7,407 nucleotides of DNA from an uncultured Lachnospiraceae bacterium (GCA_934370915.1 CAKRNI010000125.1:1-7407), one strand, 5' to 3'. Numbered from the stretch's first letter, positions 1-5,685 are shown. Notes: generated by a model not told the origin, from the letters alone. Made by a program: numbers and translations.

Positions 1-491
1 GAGTTTTCCACATAATCAACTAAATGATCCGCAAGCTGTTTCCGTTTTGTCCCGGCACCGATCCCGTTGTCCACAAACGCGAGGAACAGTCCGCCAAATA
101 CTCCTGCCGCGCCGTAGAGTACAATATAATAGTTATCACACCGGTACCAGTAAGCGCCGAATGCTGCTGCTCCCCCTGCCATAAAGCAGAGGATCATCGC
201 CTGCACAGACAGGTTGTCCCACCTGTCGAGACTCATGTGCAGGAACCGGAATCCATAGAGCTGTTTTTCTATGTACGCGTTCACGTTCCGGATCCCGTGG
301 TTTATAAGGAACACATTTTCCATTCGCTGTTTCAGCGCTTTTAGATTTTTATCTTTCGTGAGTGCCATGTTTCCGGTTTCTTTGATCAATCTTTTGTAGA
401 GGCTGCCTGTTACGAGTTTGCTGAGCGTCCCGAGCGTGCAGATCGCCGCCAGAACATAGAGCATTCTCCCTGTCTGTAAAAATTCCAGCAT
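1..491 (-). CDS. Membrane protein of unknown function, 3' end beyond the window (N-terminal 163 residues)
   Basis: An open frame on the minus strand runs from ATG at 491 to the left edge with no stop, so the C-terminus is missing. The start is set by a strong site (GAAAGGGG) 8 nt upstream and a promoter about 50 nt upstream. The protein begins MLEFLQTGRMLYVLAAIC. I see three likely membrane segments, near residues 10-27, 98-115 and 121-140. Between the first and second is a basic soluble stretch (KDKNLKALKQRMENVF, about residues 47-62). I do not recognise a catalytic motif. The style matches conserved hypothetical membrane proteins of Lachnospiraceae, but that is recollection and no function follows from it. 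Any plus-strand reading of this stretch is a shadow: it lacks a ribosome binding site and a plausible protein composition. Confidence 0.8.
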   Translation of the reverse strand, partial: MLEFLQTGRMLYVLAAICTLGTLSKLVTGSLYKRLIKETGNMALTKDKNLKALKQRMENVFLINHGIRNVNAYIEKQLYGFRFLHMSLDRWDNLSVQAMILCFMAGGAAAFGAYWYRCDNYYIVLYGAAGVFGGLFLAFVDNGIGAGTKRKQLADHLVDYVEN

Positions 492-538
492 AATCAGTTC
501 CCCTTTCTTCGTCCAGATCATTCCAGATGATGCCACTA

Positions 539-567
539 ATTATAGCGGGCTAGAATGTTTTTGAGAA
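539..567 (-). promoter_or_regulatory. Sigma-A type promoter for the membrane protein at 1-491
   Basis: Read on the minus strand, TTCTCA (567-562) and a perfect TATAAT (544-539) are separated by 17 nt. Transcription would start near 532, giving a leader of about 40 nt before the ATG at 491. The -10 box is excellent and the -35 box matches TTGACA at 4 of 6 positions. Confidence 0.6.
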
Positions 568-829
568 GGTTGAGAACGGCAGAATCGTTCGTCAAATGGG
601 GACAAGAATCGCGGTTTAAGGTGATAACAGGTTCAAACCGATGTTATTTATTGCCGCTTCACTTCCATAATAAGGAATATTCCCTAATATATTCGGGCAT
701 CTCACATGGTCGCTTGCGGCAATCTACATCTTCGCGCGGGTGCGCGTCATTGGCACGCAACACTTTTTTGTTTCGTGGAAAATTCTATCGGAATTTCCTG
801 TTCAAGAAAGCGCCGTAAGCGGTTTTTTC
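568..829. other. Gene-free stretch rich in inverted repeats; possible dispersed intergenic element
   Basis: About 470 bases (492-959) separate two minus-strand genes and hold no convincing coding region. Short open frames exist at 555-818 and 706-909 but have no Shine-Dalgarno site and an odd Cys/Arg/His-rich composition. What is visible is secondary structure: GAACG/CGTTC (574-578 with 586-590), CGGTTT/AAACCG (612-617 with 635-640), ATTGCCGC/GCGGCAAT (650-657 with 716-723), and GGAAAATTC/GAATTTCC (777-785 with 791-798, one bulge). The strong hairpin at 830-882 follows. The density of palindromes suggests a structured RNA or a repeated extragenic element. My recollection, unverified, is that similar spurious translations recur between genes of related Lachnospiraceae. 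Confidence 0.4.
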
Positions 830-882
830 TATCAAAAAAATTGCAGGTCGCTGCTCTGTACGACACTGCAATTTTTTTGATA
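830..882 (-). terminator. Strong AT-rich hairpin, likely mtnN terminator (possibly bidirectional)
   Basis: A perfect 17-bp inverted repeat (830-846 with 866-882: A-rich arm ending TTGCAG, and CTGCAA followed by a T-run) is extended inward by GTCG (847-850) with CGAC (861-864) across one bulged A. The A-tract and T-tract lie inside the arms, as in intrinsic terminators that work in both directions. It begins about 78 nt past the mtnN stop. It is also the last hairpin of the structured stretch 568-829, so it may belong to that element rather than to mtnN alone. Confidence 0.7.
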
Positions 883-959
883 TTCCTCTATTCTCTTAAG
901 TTATTTTAGCGGAAAACAGCTTTGACACTCTACCCGGAAGCTTTTTAAAGCTTTTTTCT

Positions 960-1652
960 TTAGATTTTCTTCACGAATGCAAGCATCAGATTTACGGAAT
1001 GTTCAACGGCTTTTGCCTCGAACTCTCCGTAATCCATATGGGCGCTGTCATCTGCCTTGTCAGAAATTGCACGGACGATCAGATACGGAATCTTATTTAA
1101 GTATGCCGCCTGTGCAACTGCAGCTCCTTCCATCTCTGTGCAGTACGCATCAAAGGTATCATGGATCCAGGTCTTCTTTTCCTTGCTGTCGATAAACTGG
1201 TCACCGCTGGCAACGCGTCCCTTGAAGGTGCTGATATCCGGGTTTGCCTCTTTACATGCCTCTTCCGCAAGCATGAGAAGTCTCTCATCTGCCGGAAATT
1301 CCTTCACACCGAGCTGTGGGATCTCACCTGCCGGATATCCAAAACCGCCAGCGTCCACATCATGCTGTACCGCAACAGTAGAAAGCACCAGATCACCGAT
1401 ATTGATCTCATTTCTTAAGGAACCTGCGATTCCTGTATTTACAATACCATCAACCTGATAAAGATCCACAAGGATCTGGCTGCAGATACCTGCATTTACC
1501 TTACCGATACCGGAACGAACGATAACAACATCCTTTCCCTCCAGTTTTCCCTTACAGAAATTCATTCCTGCCACTGTCTTCATTTCTGTCTCTGTCATTT
1601 TCGCGCGAAGCTTCTCAACTTCCACTTCCATTGCTCCGATAATACCAAGCAT
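960..1652 (-). CDS. mtnN: 5'-methylthioadenosine/S-adenosylhomocysteine nucleosidase
   Basis: This cytosolic enzyme hydrolyses the N-glycosidic bond of 5'-methylthioadenosine and S-adenosylhomocysteine (and 5'-deoxyadenosine in the family), releasing adenine. It clears inhibitory by-products of SAM use and feeds methionine salvage and the LuxS route. At 230 residues it has the usual length for the family. The family blocks are all present in order: GIIGAMEVEVEKL at the N-terminus, with Glu11 aligning with the catalytic general acid Glu12 of E. coli; VNTGIAGSL (71-79); SGDQFI (149-154); EMEGAAVAQ (173-181), with the Met-Glu pair that holds the ribose; and RAISDKAD (194-201), with Asp198 as the purine-protonating residue. 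The start is fixed by GGAGG 7 nt upstream of ATG. It is transcribed alone from a promoter at 1777-1805, divergently from the TSCPD gene, with a leader of about 118 nt. Nothing is missing or truncated. Confidence 0.97.
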   Translation of the reverse strand: MLGIIGAMEVEVEKLRAKMTETEMKTVAGMNFCKGKLEGKDVVIVRSGIGKVNAGICSQILVDLYQVDGIVNTGIAGSLRNEINIGDLVLSTVAVQHDVDAGGFGYPAGEIPQLGVKEFPADERLLMLAEEACKEANPDISTFKGRVASGDQFIDSKEKKTWIHDTFDAYCTEMEGAAVAQAAYLNKIPYLIVRAISDKADDSAHMDYGEFEAKAVEHSVNLMLAFVKKI

Positions 1653-1682
1653 TTGAATTCCTCCGTATTGTATCCTATGATG

Positions 1683-1754
1683 TTAGCTTAATCTCAAATG
1701 TAACCGTTTGGCTGTCACTCTCAGGTACCGATCCTGTCTGAGTCCCAGACGCAT
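1683..1754 (-). CDS. Possible 23-residue basic leader peptide upstream of mtnN
   Basis: The mtnN leader contains an ATG about 16 nt after the predicted transcription start, followed by 23 codons and TAA, which ends 30 nt before the mtnN ATG. The peptide starts MRLGLRQDRYLRV, ends KRLHLRLS, and has seven Arg/Lys plus one His. Against it, the upstream sequence (AAGACGGTAAAA) has only a poor ribosome binding site, and a 5-bp hairpin (CAGAC/GTCTG, 1736-1750) sits inside the frame. It could be a short regulatory ORF, a fragment of an older gene, or chance. I do not recognise the peptide. Confidence 0.25.
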   Translation of the reverse strand: MRLGLRQDRYLRVTAKRLHLRLS

Positions 1755-1776
1755 TTTTACCGTCTTTATCGTTCTC

Positions 1777-1805
1777 ATTATACGGGATATGGGGCGGAAG
1801 GTCAA
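1777..1805 (-). promoter_or_regulatory. Sigma-A promoter of mtnN
   Basis: On the minus strand, TTGACC (1805-1800) and TATAAT (1782-1777) are 17 nt apart, with 11 of 12 consensus positions matched. Transcription should begin near 1770, leaving an untranslated leader of about 118 nt before the mtnN ATG. That is long for a simple housekeeping gene. I could not fit the leader to a known SAM or SAH riboswitch. Confidence 0.8.
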
Positions 1806-1851
1806 ATAAAAACCGATATTCCGCAACATACTTTCTCCACCCGTGCTTCTC

Positions 1852-1881
1852 TTGACAATAATTCTCTGTTGCAGGTATAAT
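1852..1881 (+). promoter_or_regulatory. Sigma-A promoter of the TSCPD gene
   Basis: TTGACA (1852-1857) and TATAAT (1876-1881) are both perfect hexamers, with an 18-nt spacer. Transcription should start near 1888 and leave a leader of about 52 nt. The promoter faces away from the mtnN promoter, with 46 bp between the two -35 boxes. Confidence 0.85.
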
Positions 1882-1897
1882 AAGGATACTTTCAAAC

Positions 1898-1920
1898 TGG
1901 TCGTAAGACCATATTTTTTT
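1898..1920 (+). promoter_or_regulatory. Short hairpin plus T-run in the TSCPD leader (possible attenuator)
   Basis: TGGTC and GACCA form a 5-bp stem closed by GTAA, a GNRA-type tetraloop, and are followed directly by TATTTTTTT. It lies between the predicted transcription start and the GGAGG at 1927-1931. The form is that of a weak intrinsic terminator, so it could cause partial early termination. The stem is short and the effect may be nil. Confidence 0.3.
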
Positions 1921-1939
1921 ACAATCGGAGGTATTTTAT

Positions 1940-2188
1940 ATGGTATACAAAACACAGGGCACCTGCTCCAGAGAAATCCATTTTGACGTAGAGAACAACA
2001 AGCTCAAAAACGTAAGCTTCGTTGGTGGATGCAACGGAAACTTAAAAGGTATCGGTCTTCTTGTTGAAGGCATGGACATTGATGACGTGATCAAGAGAGT
2101 CGAAGGCGTAAGCTGCAACGGCCGCCCAACTTCATGTCCTGACCAGCTGGCCAGAGCATTAAAGCAGTATAAAGAGCAGCAGGCATAA
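1940..2188 (+). CDS. TIGR03905-type TSCPD domain protein
   Basis: This 82-residue soluble protein is essentially one TSCPD domain. The family is named for a motif like TSCPDQLARAL, seen here at residues 64-74. The preceding block GGCNGNLKGIGLLVEGM (29-45) is the other family signature. Four cysteines (9, 31, 59 and 66) are spaced like those in the C-terminal domain of vitamin B12-dependent ribonucleotide reductases, where this fold is found, so a metal-binding or redox role is plausible. The role of the stand-alone form is unknown to me. The start is certain: GGAGG lies 8 nt upstream of ATG and a consensus promoter precedes it. It is monocistronic, and a strong terminator follows 33 nt after the stop. 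Confidence 0.92.
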   Translation: MVYKTQGTCSREIHFDVENNKLKNVSFVGGCNGNLKGIGLLVEGMDIDDVIKRVEGVSCNGRPTSCPDQLARALKQYKEQQA

Positions 2189-2220
2189 AAACAGACAAAT
2201 CTATCAACAGACATAAAAAG

Positions 2221-2260
2221 AGCCCCACCGAGGTTGTGTTAATTTGGTGGGGCTGTTTCT
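2221..2260 (+). terminator. Intrinsic terminator of the TSCPD gene, likely bidirectional
   Basis: AGCCCCACC (2221-2229) pairs perfectly with GGTGGGGCT (2246-2254) and is followed by a T-rich tail (GTTTCTTTC). On the opposite strand the same GC-rich stem is followed by CTTTTT, so it can also stop minus-strand transcription arriving from the gene at 2405-2941. Confidence 0.88.
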
Positions 2261-2290
2261 TTCATTCAGTTTCTTTCATTCAGTTCTTTT
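2255..2290. repeat. Tandem duplication of the terminator's T-rich tail
   Basis: The 14-bp unit GTTTCTTTCATTCA occurs twice without a gap (2255-2268 and 2269-2282), and a third degenerate start (GTTCTTTTCA) follows. It is probably a small slippage duplication in the intergenic region between convergent genes. Confidence 0.75.
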
Positions 2291-2373
2291 CAATTTGTTG
2301 TATTTTTTCTGACCTTTTTAGCTTTTATCAGAAGTCCCCCCATGAATCATCTCCCTTTATCAAAATAGTGTTT

Positions 2374-2396
2374 ATATTATTCGGCCGAAATAATAT
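2374..2396. repeat. Near-perfect palindrome just after the secreted-protein gene
   Basis: ATATTATT and AATAATAT flank CGGCCGA, making a 23-base inverted repeat with one unpaired base. It lies 8 bp beyond the stop of the minus-strand gene ending at 2405. No good T-run follows on either strand, so it is at best a weak terminator or a 3'-end stabilising hairpin. It could also be a protein-binding operator. Confidence 0.45.
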
Positions 2397-2404
2397 ACAA
2401 AAGA

Positions 2405-2941
2405 TTAAACTTCGTGGTCGGTAAGAAGTACACCGTTGGTTTCTGTAGCTTTGCCTTCCATGTCATCGCCCCACTGAACAAGGTGCATTGCGCGGGCACG
2501 GTAGTAGCGGTTAAGCTCACAACCTGAAACTGTAAATCCTACATAAAAAGTAGATAATTCTTCGTTCTCTACTTCCTCTTTAGAACGTTCAAAATCCCAT
2601 TTTCCGATTTGTACCCAATCTTCTTTTGAATCATCCCAAACATCTAAGAAAACTGTTTCATATATTTTATCAACAAATGTATGCGTTAATGTATCAACAC
2701 TAATATAAAGATTGCCGTTCTGTTCATTAATAATTCTAAGCATTGCTGTTGATAATCTAAGACCTCTTGCAGCATCTTGAATTTCATCATATGATTCGTT
2801 TTCCTCGGCTGTTAATAAAACACTTTCATCATGATGGCCTGGCAATTGTGTCCAATCTGGTACATTAGCATATACCGTTTTCAACATCAGTACTCCCATC
2901 AAAACAGTAGCCAAAAAAATCCTTTTTACATTTTTCATCAT
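2405..2941 (-). CDS. Secreted protein, DUF6147-like
   Basis: This 178-residue protein has a clean Sec signal peptide: positive KNVKR, hydrophobic core at residues 8-20, and cleavage predicted after VYA (residue 25). The mature part is acidic with Trp and Tyr repeats (DWTQLP, WDDSKEDWVQIGKW, FYVGFTVSGCELNRYYRARAMHLVQWG), as expected of a beta-sandwich. The RGLRLS block (residues 59-64) and the GCELNRYYRARA-H pattern near the end resemble DUF6147, a secreted family of unknown function in Clostridia. That match is from memory. The start has AAGGAG 7 nt upstream. It lies 61 nt after the membrane protein gene, so the two are probably co-transcribed. Its last ~38 codons (2405-2520) are near 51% GC, while the rest is near 33% by hand count, suggesting recombination. 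Confidence 0.75.
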   Translation of the reverse strand: MMKNVKRIFLATVLMGVLMLKTVYANVPDWTQLPGHHDESVLLTAEENESYDEIQDAARGLRLSTAMLRIINEQNGNLYISVDTLTHTFVDKIYETVFLDVWDDSKEDWVQIGKWDFERSKEEVENEELSTFYVGFTVSGCELNRYYRARAMHLVQWGDDMEGKATETNGVLLTDHEV

Positions 2942-3002
2942 ATCACTTCTCCTTTTCTTTTTATAAATATAAACGTAAGAAAAAAGGATCTGTGACCATT
3001 TT

Positions 3003-3836
3003 TTAATAAAAATTTACGTTTTCTAAAATGTGAATATATTCATCCTCTGGCATACGACTAGTAATATAATAAACTGCGTTATCTTTTGTTAATACTGCCT
3101 CATATTCTACTTGTCCATTCTCTAATACGTTCGTGGAATAATCTATATTTCTGTTCACCCACTTATTAAAAACAGTTTTATTATATTCTCTATCTGATTG
3201 ATAATTGACTGATGTATTCTTATCATTTTTCATTTGTACTATATACATTAACGTATCATCATATTTAAATTCTATACGCGCCCATTCTTTATAAATATCA
3301 GCTTTATAAAAACTCATTTTTTCAGGGCAATATCCCATTTTTAATATTGGTAACTTTAATTCTTGCTCCATTTCTTTATAAGCTTCTTCAAGTTTTGAAC
3401 TCTCCTGCTTATTTTTATCATTGTCCAGAAGTACTGTATATCCTGCTTTATCAGTTTTTCTAAAGAAATAATTCTTCTTCCCAACCGCCGTCCCCCCAAG
3501 CATCCCGGCGATCACCGCCACCAACGCTACAGTGGCCAGCACTTTCTTATTTCCAAACCGAACAATCTTCTTGTCCTTCCGTTCTTCCGGCTCTGCCTTT
3601 ACCAGCGTGATGTTTCTCTCGGTTTCCGGCTCCGGTGCAGACGTTTCCTTTTCAAGTTCCGCCTTCCGCGCCATAATCTTTTTCATGATCCGGTCTTCGG
3701 CGCCGTCAAAGGTGACATCTTTGAGGGTCTCGTTTGCCTGATCCAGCTGTTTTAATAACTGTTCATCAGTATAGCCAAATGCTTCCTGAAGGCATCTGCT
3801 TATTTTCTGATCCTCATTTTTTTCCGTGTCTGCCAT
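3003..3836 (-). CDS. Single-pass membrane protein, DUF4367/anti-sigma-like
   Basis: This 277-residue protein has no signal peptide. It has a charged cytoplasmic part (1-98, with CLQEAFGYTDEQLLKQLDQA at 15-34 and GAEDRIMKKIMARKAELE at 45-62), one membrane helix (about 99-119, Ala/Val/Gly-rich) and an ectodomain of about 158 residues ending MPEDEYIHILENVNFY. That ending and the overall plan fit DUF4367 proteins, which commonly follow sigma-factor genes in Clostridia and probably act as membrane-bound anti-sigma factors. The assignment is an inference. The start has GAGGTG 7 nt upstream. No sigma gene is adjacent; the nearest on this strand starts at 5660, beyond murG. Codon use changes abruptly after the membrane helix: 3481-3840 is about 50% GC, 3001-3480 about 27% by hand count. 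I see no convincing minus-strand promoter of its own. Confidence 0.75.
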   Translation of the reverse strand: MADTEKNEDQKISRCLQEAFGYTDEQLLKQLDQANETLKDVTFDGAEDRIMKKIMARKAELEKETSAPEPETERNITLVKAEPEERKDKKIVRFGNKKVLATVALVAVIAGMLGGTAVGKKNYFFRKTDKAGYTVLLDNDKNKQESSKLEEAYKEMEQELKLPILKMGYCPEKMSFYKADIYKEWARIEFKYDDTLMYIVQMKNDKNTSVNYQSDREYNKTVFNKWVNRNIDYSTNVLENGQVEYEAVLTKDNAVYYITSRMPEDEYIHILENVNFY

Positions 3837-3881
3837 GATTCAGCACCTCACTTCTTTCCATCCTTTGTTCCTGTTTAGGGG

Positions 3882-3909
3882 TTGACATTTCTCTCTCAGC
3901 CGTTACTAT
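3882..3909 (+). promoter_or_regulatory. Likely promoter of murG
   Basis: A perfect TTGACA (3882-3887) is followed after 16 nt by TACTAT (3904-3909); a TATTAA with a 19-nt spacer is also possible. The -10 box lies inside a palindrome (ACTATT/AATAGT, 3905-3917). The transcript would carry a leader of about 140 nt with strong secondary structure before the murG start. Confidence 0.55.
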
Positions 3910-3969
3910 TAAATAGTCGGCAGCTGTAAAATACGGTTACTGGTAACTGTTCAGTACCCTCACAGCTGC
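3899..3969. repeat. Nested inverted repeats in the murG promoter/leader
   Basis: Two structures are packed side by side. The first is GCCG-TT-ACTATT/AATAGT-CGGC (3899-3921). The second is an outer 8-bp perfect stem GCAGCTGT/ACAGCTGC (3920-3927 with 3962-3969) enclosing GGT-TACTG/CAGTA-CC (3935-3942 with 3952-3958). This could be a regulatory leader of murG, a binding site, or a small repeated extragenic palindromic unit. It lies between two genes that are divergent here, and its arms share bases 3920-3921, so the two hairpins compete slightly. Confidence 0.55.
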
Positions 3970-4053
3970 AGCTATGATCCACTGGTTCCCGCATCAATTG
4001 CGTAAGCCGAATATCCGATCTTTCAGATCCGGAACTTCCATGGAGGCAATTTT

Positions 4054-5124
4054 ATGAAAACCATCATTCTTACCGGCGGCGGTACAGCCGGCCACGTTAC
4101 ACCGAACCTCGCCCTGATCCCGTCTCTCAAGGCAGCCGGTTACGATATTCGATACATCGGTTCCTACAATGGTATGGAACGCAAATTAATTGAAAACGCA
4201 GGGATTCCCTATGACGGAATTTCTTCAGGGAAACTGCGCAGATATTTCGACTTAAAAAACTTTTCTGATCCGTTCCGTGTTTTAAAAGGATACGCGGAGG
4301 CATTAAAGCTCTTAAAAAAATATAAACCGGATGTCCTCTTCTCTAAAGGCGGCTTTGTAGCAGTCCCGGTTGTTCTCGCTGCCAGGCATTACCATATCCC
4401 GACGATCATCCATGAATCGGATATGACCCCGGGTCTTGCCAACAAGCTCTGTATCCCATCTGCTAAATGGGTGTGCTGCAATTTCCCGGAAACTTTAAAA
4501 TATCTTCCGGGAGAAAAAGCGGTTCTGACAGGATCTCCGATCCGTGAGGAACTCCTTCAGGGAGACCGGCTTGCAGGTCTCCAGTATACGAACCTCTCTG
4601 CGGCAAAACCGATCATCCTTGTTATCGGCGGAAGTCTCGGCTCCGTCAAAGTAAACGGTGCGGTCCGCAGCATTCTTCCAAAACTTTTAGAACAGTTTCA
4701 GGTGATCCACATCTGCGGAAAAGGCAATCTGGATGAATCCCTGATCGGGACTTCCGGCTATGTCCAGTATGAATATGTTGATAGTCCGCTGAAGCACTTA
4801 TTTGCGGCAGCTGACCTGATTGTCTCCCGTGCAGGCGCAAACTCGATCTGTGAGATCCTTGCACTCAGGAAACCGAACGTCCTGATCCCGCTCTCCGCAG
4901 CAGCCAGCCGCGGTGACCAGATCCTAAACGCAAATTCCTTTGCAAAACAGGGCTACTCCACAGTATTGGAAGAGGAGCAGGTAACGGATTCCACTCTGTC
5001 TGAGGCGATTCACAATACTTATGAGAACCGCCGGACATTCATTGAAAATATGGAAAAGAGCCATTTAAATAATGCAGTCGATACGATCATGAAACTGATT
5101 AATGATTGTGCCGATCACAAATGA
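4054..5124 (+). CDS. murG: MurG, UDP-GlcNAc:lipid I N-acetylglucosaminyltransferase
   Basis: MurG adds GlcNAc from UDP-GlcNAc to lipid I, making lipid II on the cytoplasmic face of the membrane, the last intracellular step of peptidoglycan synthesis. The 356-residue length is normal. Family blocks are in order: [11 protein letters not shown] (8-18, first glycine loop), [10 protein letters not shown] (97-106, second loop), [12 protein letters not shown] (120-131), VIGGSLGS (190-197), [17 protein letters not shown] (258-274, with Glu267 for the UDP-GlcNAc ribose) and GDQILNA (287-293). The start has GGAGG 8 nt upstream. The gene stands alone rather than in a dcw cluster and lies opposite to its neighbours. 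Its stop overlaps the end of the sigma gene by 10 bp, leaving no room for a shared terminator between them. Base composition is ordinary for the window, so it does not look recently acquired. Confidence 0.95.
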   Translation: MKTIILTGGGTAGHVTPNLALIPSLKAAGYDIRYIGSYNGMERKLIENAGIPYDGISSGKLRRYFDLKNFSDPFRVLKGYAEALKLLKKYKPDVLFSKGGFVAVPVVLAARHYHIPTIIHESDMTPGLANKLCIPSAKWVCCNFPETLKYLPGEKAVLTGSPIREELLQGDRLAGLQYTNLSAAKPIILVIGGSLGSVKVNGAVRSILPKLLEQFQVIHICGKGNLDESLIGTSGYVQYEYVDSPLKHLFAAADLIVSRAGANSICEILALRKPNVLIPLSAAASRGDQILNANSFAKQGYSTVLEEEQVTDSTLSEAIHNTYENRRTFIENMEKSHLNNAVDTIMKLINDCADHK

Positions 5125-5660
5125 TCCTTGTCTATACAGCTTTGCAGTTTTTCCTTTAAGTACTTTCTGGCCCTTGAGATTCGCGAGCGGCACACGTCGT
5201 TCGTGATTTCAAGGCGCTTGGAAATTTCCTCTGTTGTCAATTCCTGGATGAAATACATCACCGTGACATCTTTCCACGGTTTCTTTAAACCATCCAGCAC
5301 TTCATATATCTGACCGCAGCTTTCCCTGCTGATCACTGCCTGAAGCGGATCGTATTTCGTGTGATCCGCAATATAATCCAGTTCACTTACATCTTCGTCC
5401 TCATTTGGCCCGATGCTTCGTTTTTCTCTTCTGAAATAATCGATACATTTATTCTCAACAATACGTGCCAACATTGCCTTAATAGCTTTTTCGTTCTCCA
5501 GCTTTCCGATGTAATCCGCCCGGTAGAATGACCAGAATGCCTCCATGACGATATCTTCCACATCATCATAAGGCACCCCGATCGAGACTGCCAGCTTCAT
5601 ATACATTTGAGCGTATTCCGTAATCAGTGCCTGCAGCAGTTCATCTTTGTCCTGCGGCAT
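5115..5660 (-). CDS. ECF-like RNA polymerase sigma-70 factor
   Basis: This 181-residue two-domain sigma factor has region 2 at about residues 8-81 (with [19 protein letters not shown] and [13 protein letters not shown]) and region 4 at about 122-172 ([20 protein letters not shown], the DNA-reading helix-turn-helix, then [11 protein letters not shown]). There is no region 1 or 3, as in ECF-type factors. The frame is open to 5723, but I place the start at 5660, where AAAGGAG (5666-5672) lies 5 nt upstream; the longer start at 5723 would fall inside the HIT gene and has no such site. It is last in the minus-strand operon, 25 nt after the HIT stop, so it is probably co-transcribed with the rhomboid and HIT genes. 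No anti-sigma gene directly follows; murG lies tail-to-tail beyond it. Targets are unknown. Confidence 0.9.
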   Translation of the reverse strand: MPQDKDELLQALITEYAQMYMKLAVSIGVPYDDVEDIVMEAFWSFYRADYIGKLENEKAIKAMLARIVENKCIDYFRREKRSIGPNEDEDVSELDYIADHTKYDPLQAVISRESCGQIYEVLDGLKKPWKDVTVMYFIQELTTEEISKRLEITNDVCRSRISRARKYLKEKLQSCIDKDHL

Positions 5661-5685
5661 AATATCTCCTTTAAAACAGTTCTGA

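Noticed and set aside
24..344. Plus-strand open frame of 106 codons
   Set aside because: It lies fully inside the minus-strand membrane protein gene, which has a promoter and a strong ribosome binding site; this frame has neither.
620..650. GGTTCAAACC resembling a tRNA T-arm
   Set aside because: The flanking five bases do not pair as a T-stem, and no acceptor, D or anticodon arm can be found at the right distances.
555..909. Two overlapping plus-strand open frames between the first gene and mtnN
   Set aside because: There is no ribosome binding site, the composition is atypical, and they cross several inverted repeats and the terminator-like stem. Treated as part of a non-coding element.
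1653..1770. SAM or SAH riboswitch upstream of mtnN
   Set aside because: I looked for the S-box opening helix and other conserved core bases and did not find them; only a 5-bp hairpin is evident.
1755..1955. Minus-strand extension of the short leader ORF to 1955
   Set aside because: The extension crosses the mtnN promoter and the start of the TSCPD gene and has no ribosome binding site, so at most the 23-codon part downstream of the promoter could be expressed.
3001..3030. Terminator between the membrane protein and the secreted protein genes (T-run after GGTCACAGATCC)
   Set aside because: The bases before the T-run do not form a stable stem, so co-transcription of the two genes is the simpler reading.
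3925..3960. TGAAC...CGTA on the minus strand as an ECF promoter for the anti-sigma-like gene
   Set aside because: The spacing between the two elements is about 13 nt, too short for known ECF promoters of the sigma-W type (16-17 nt), and the bases are already explained by the palindromes.
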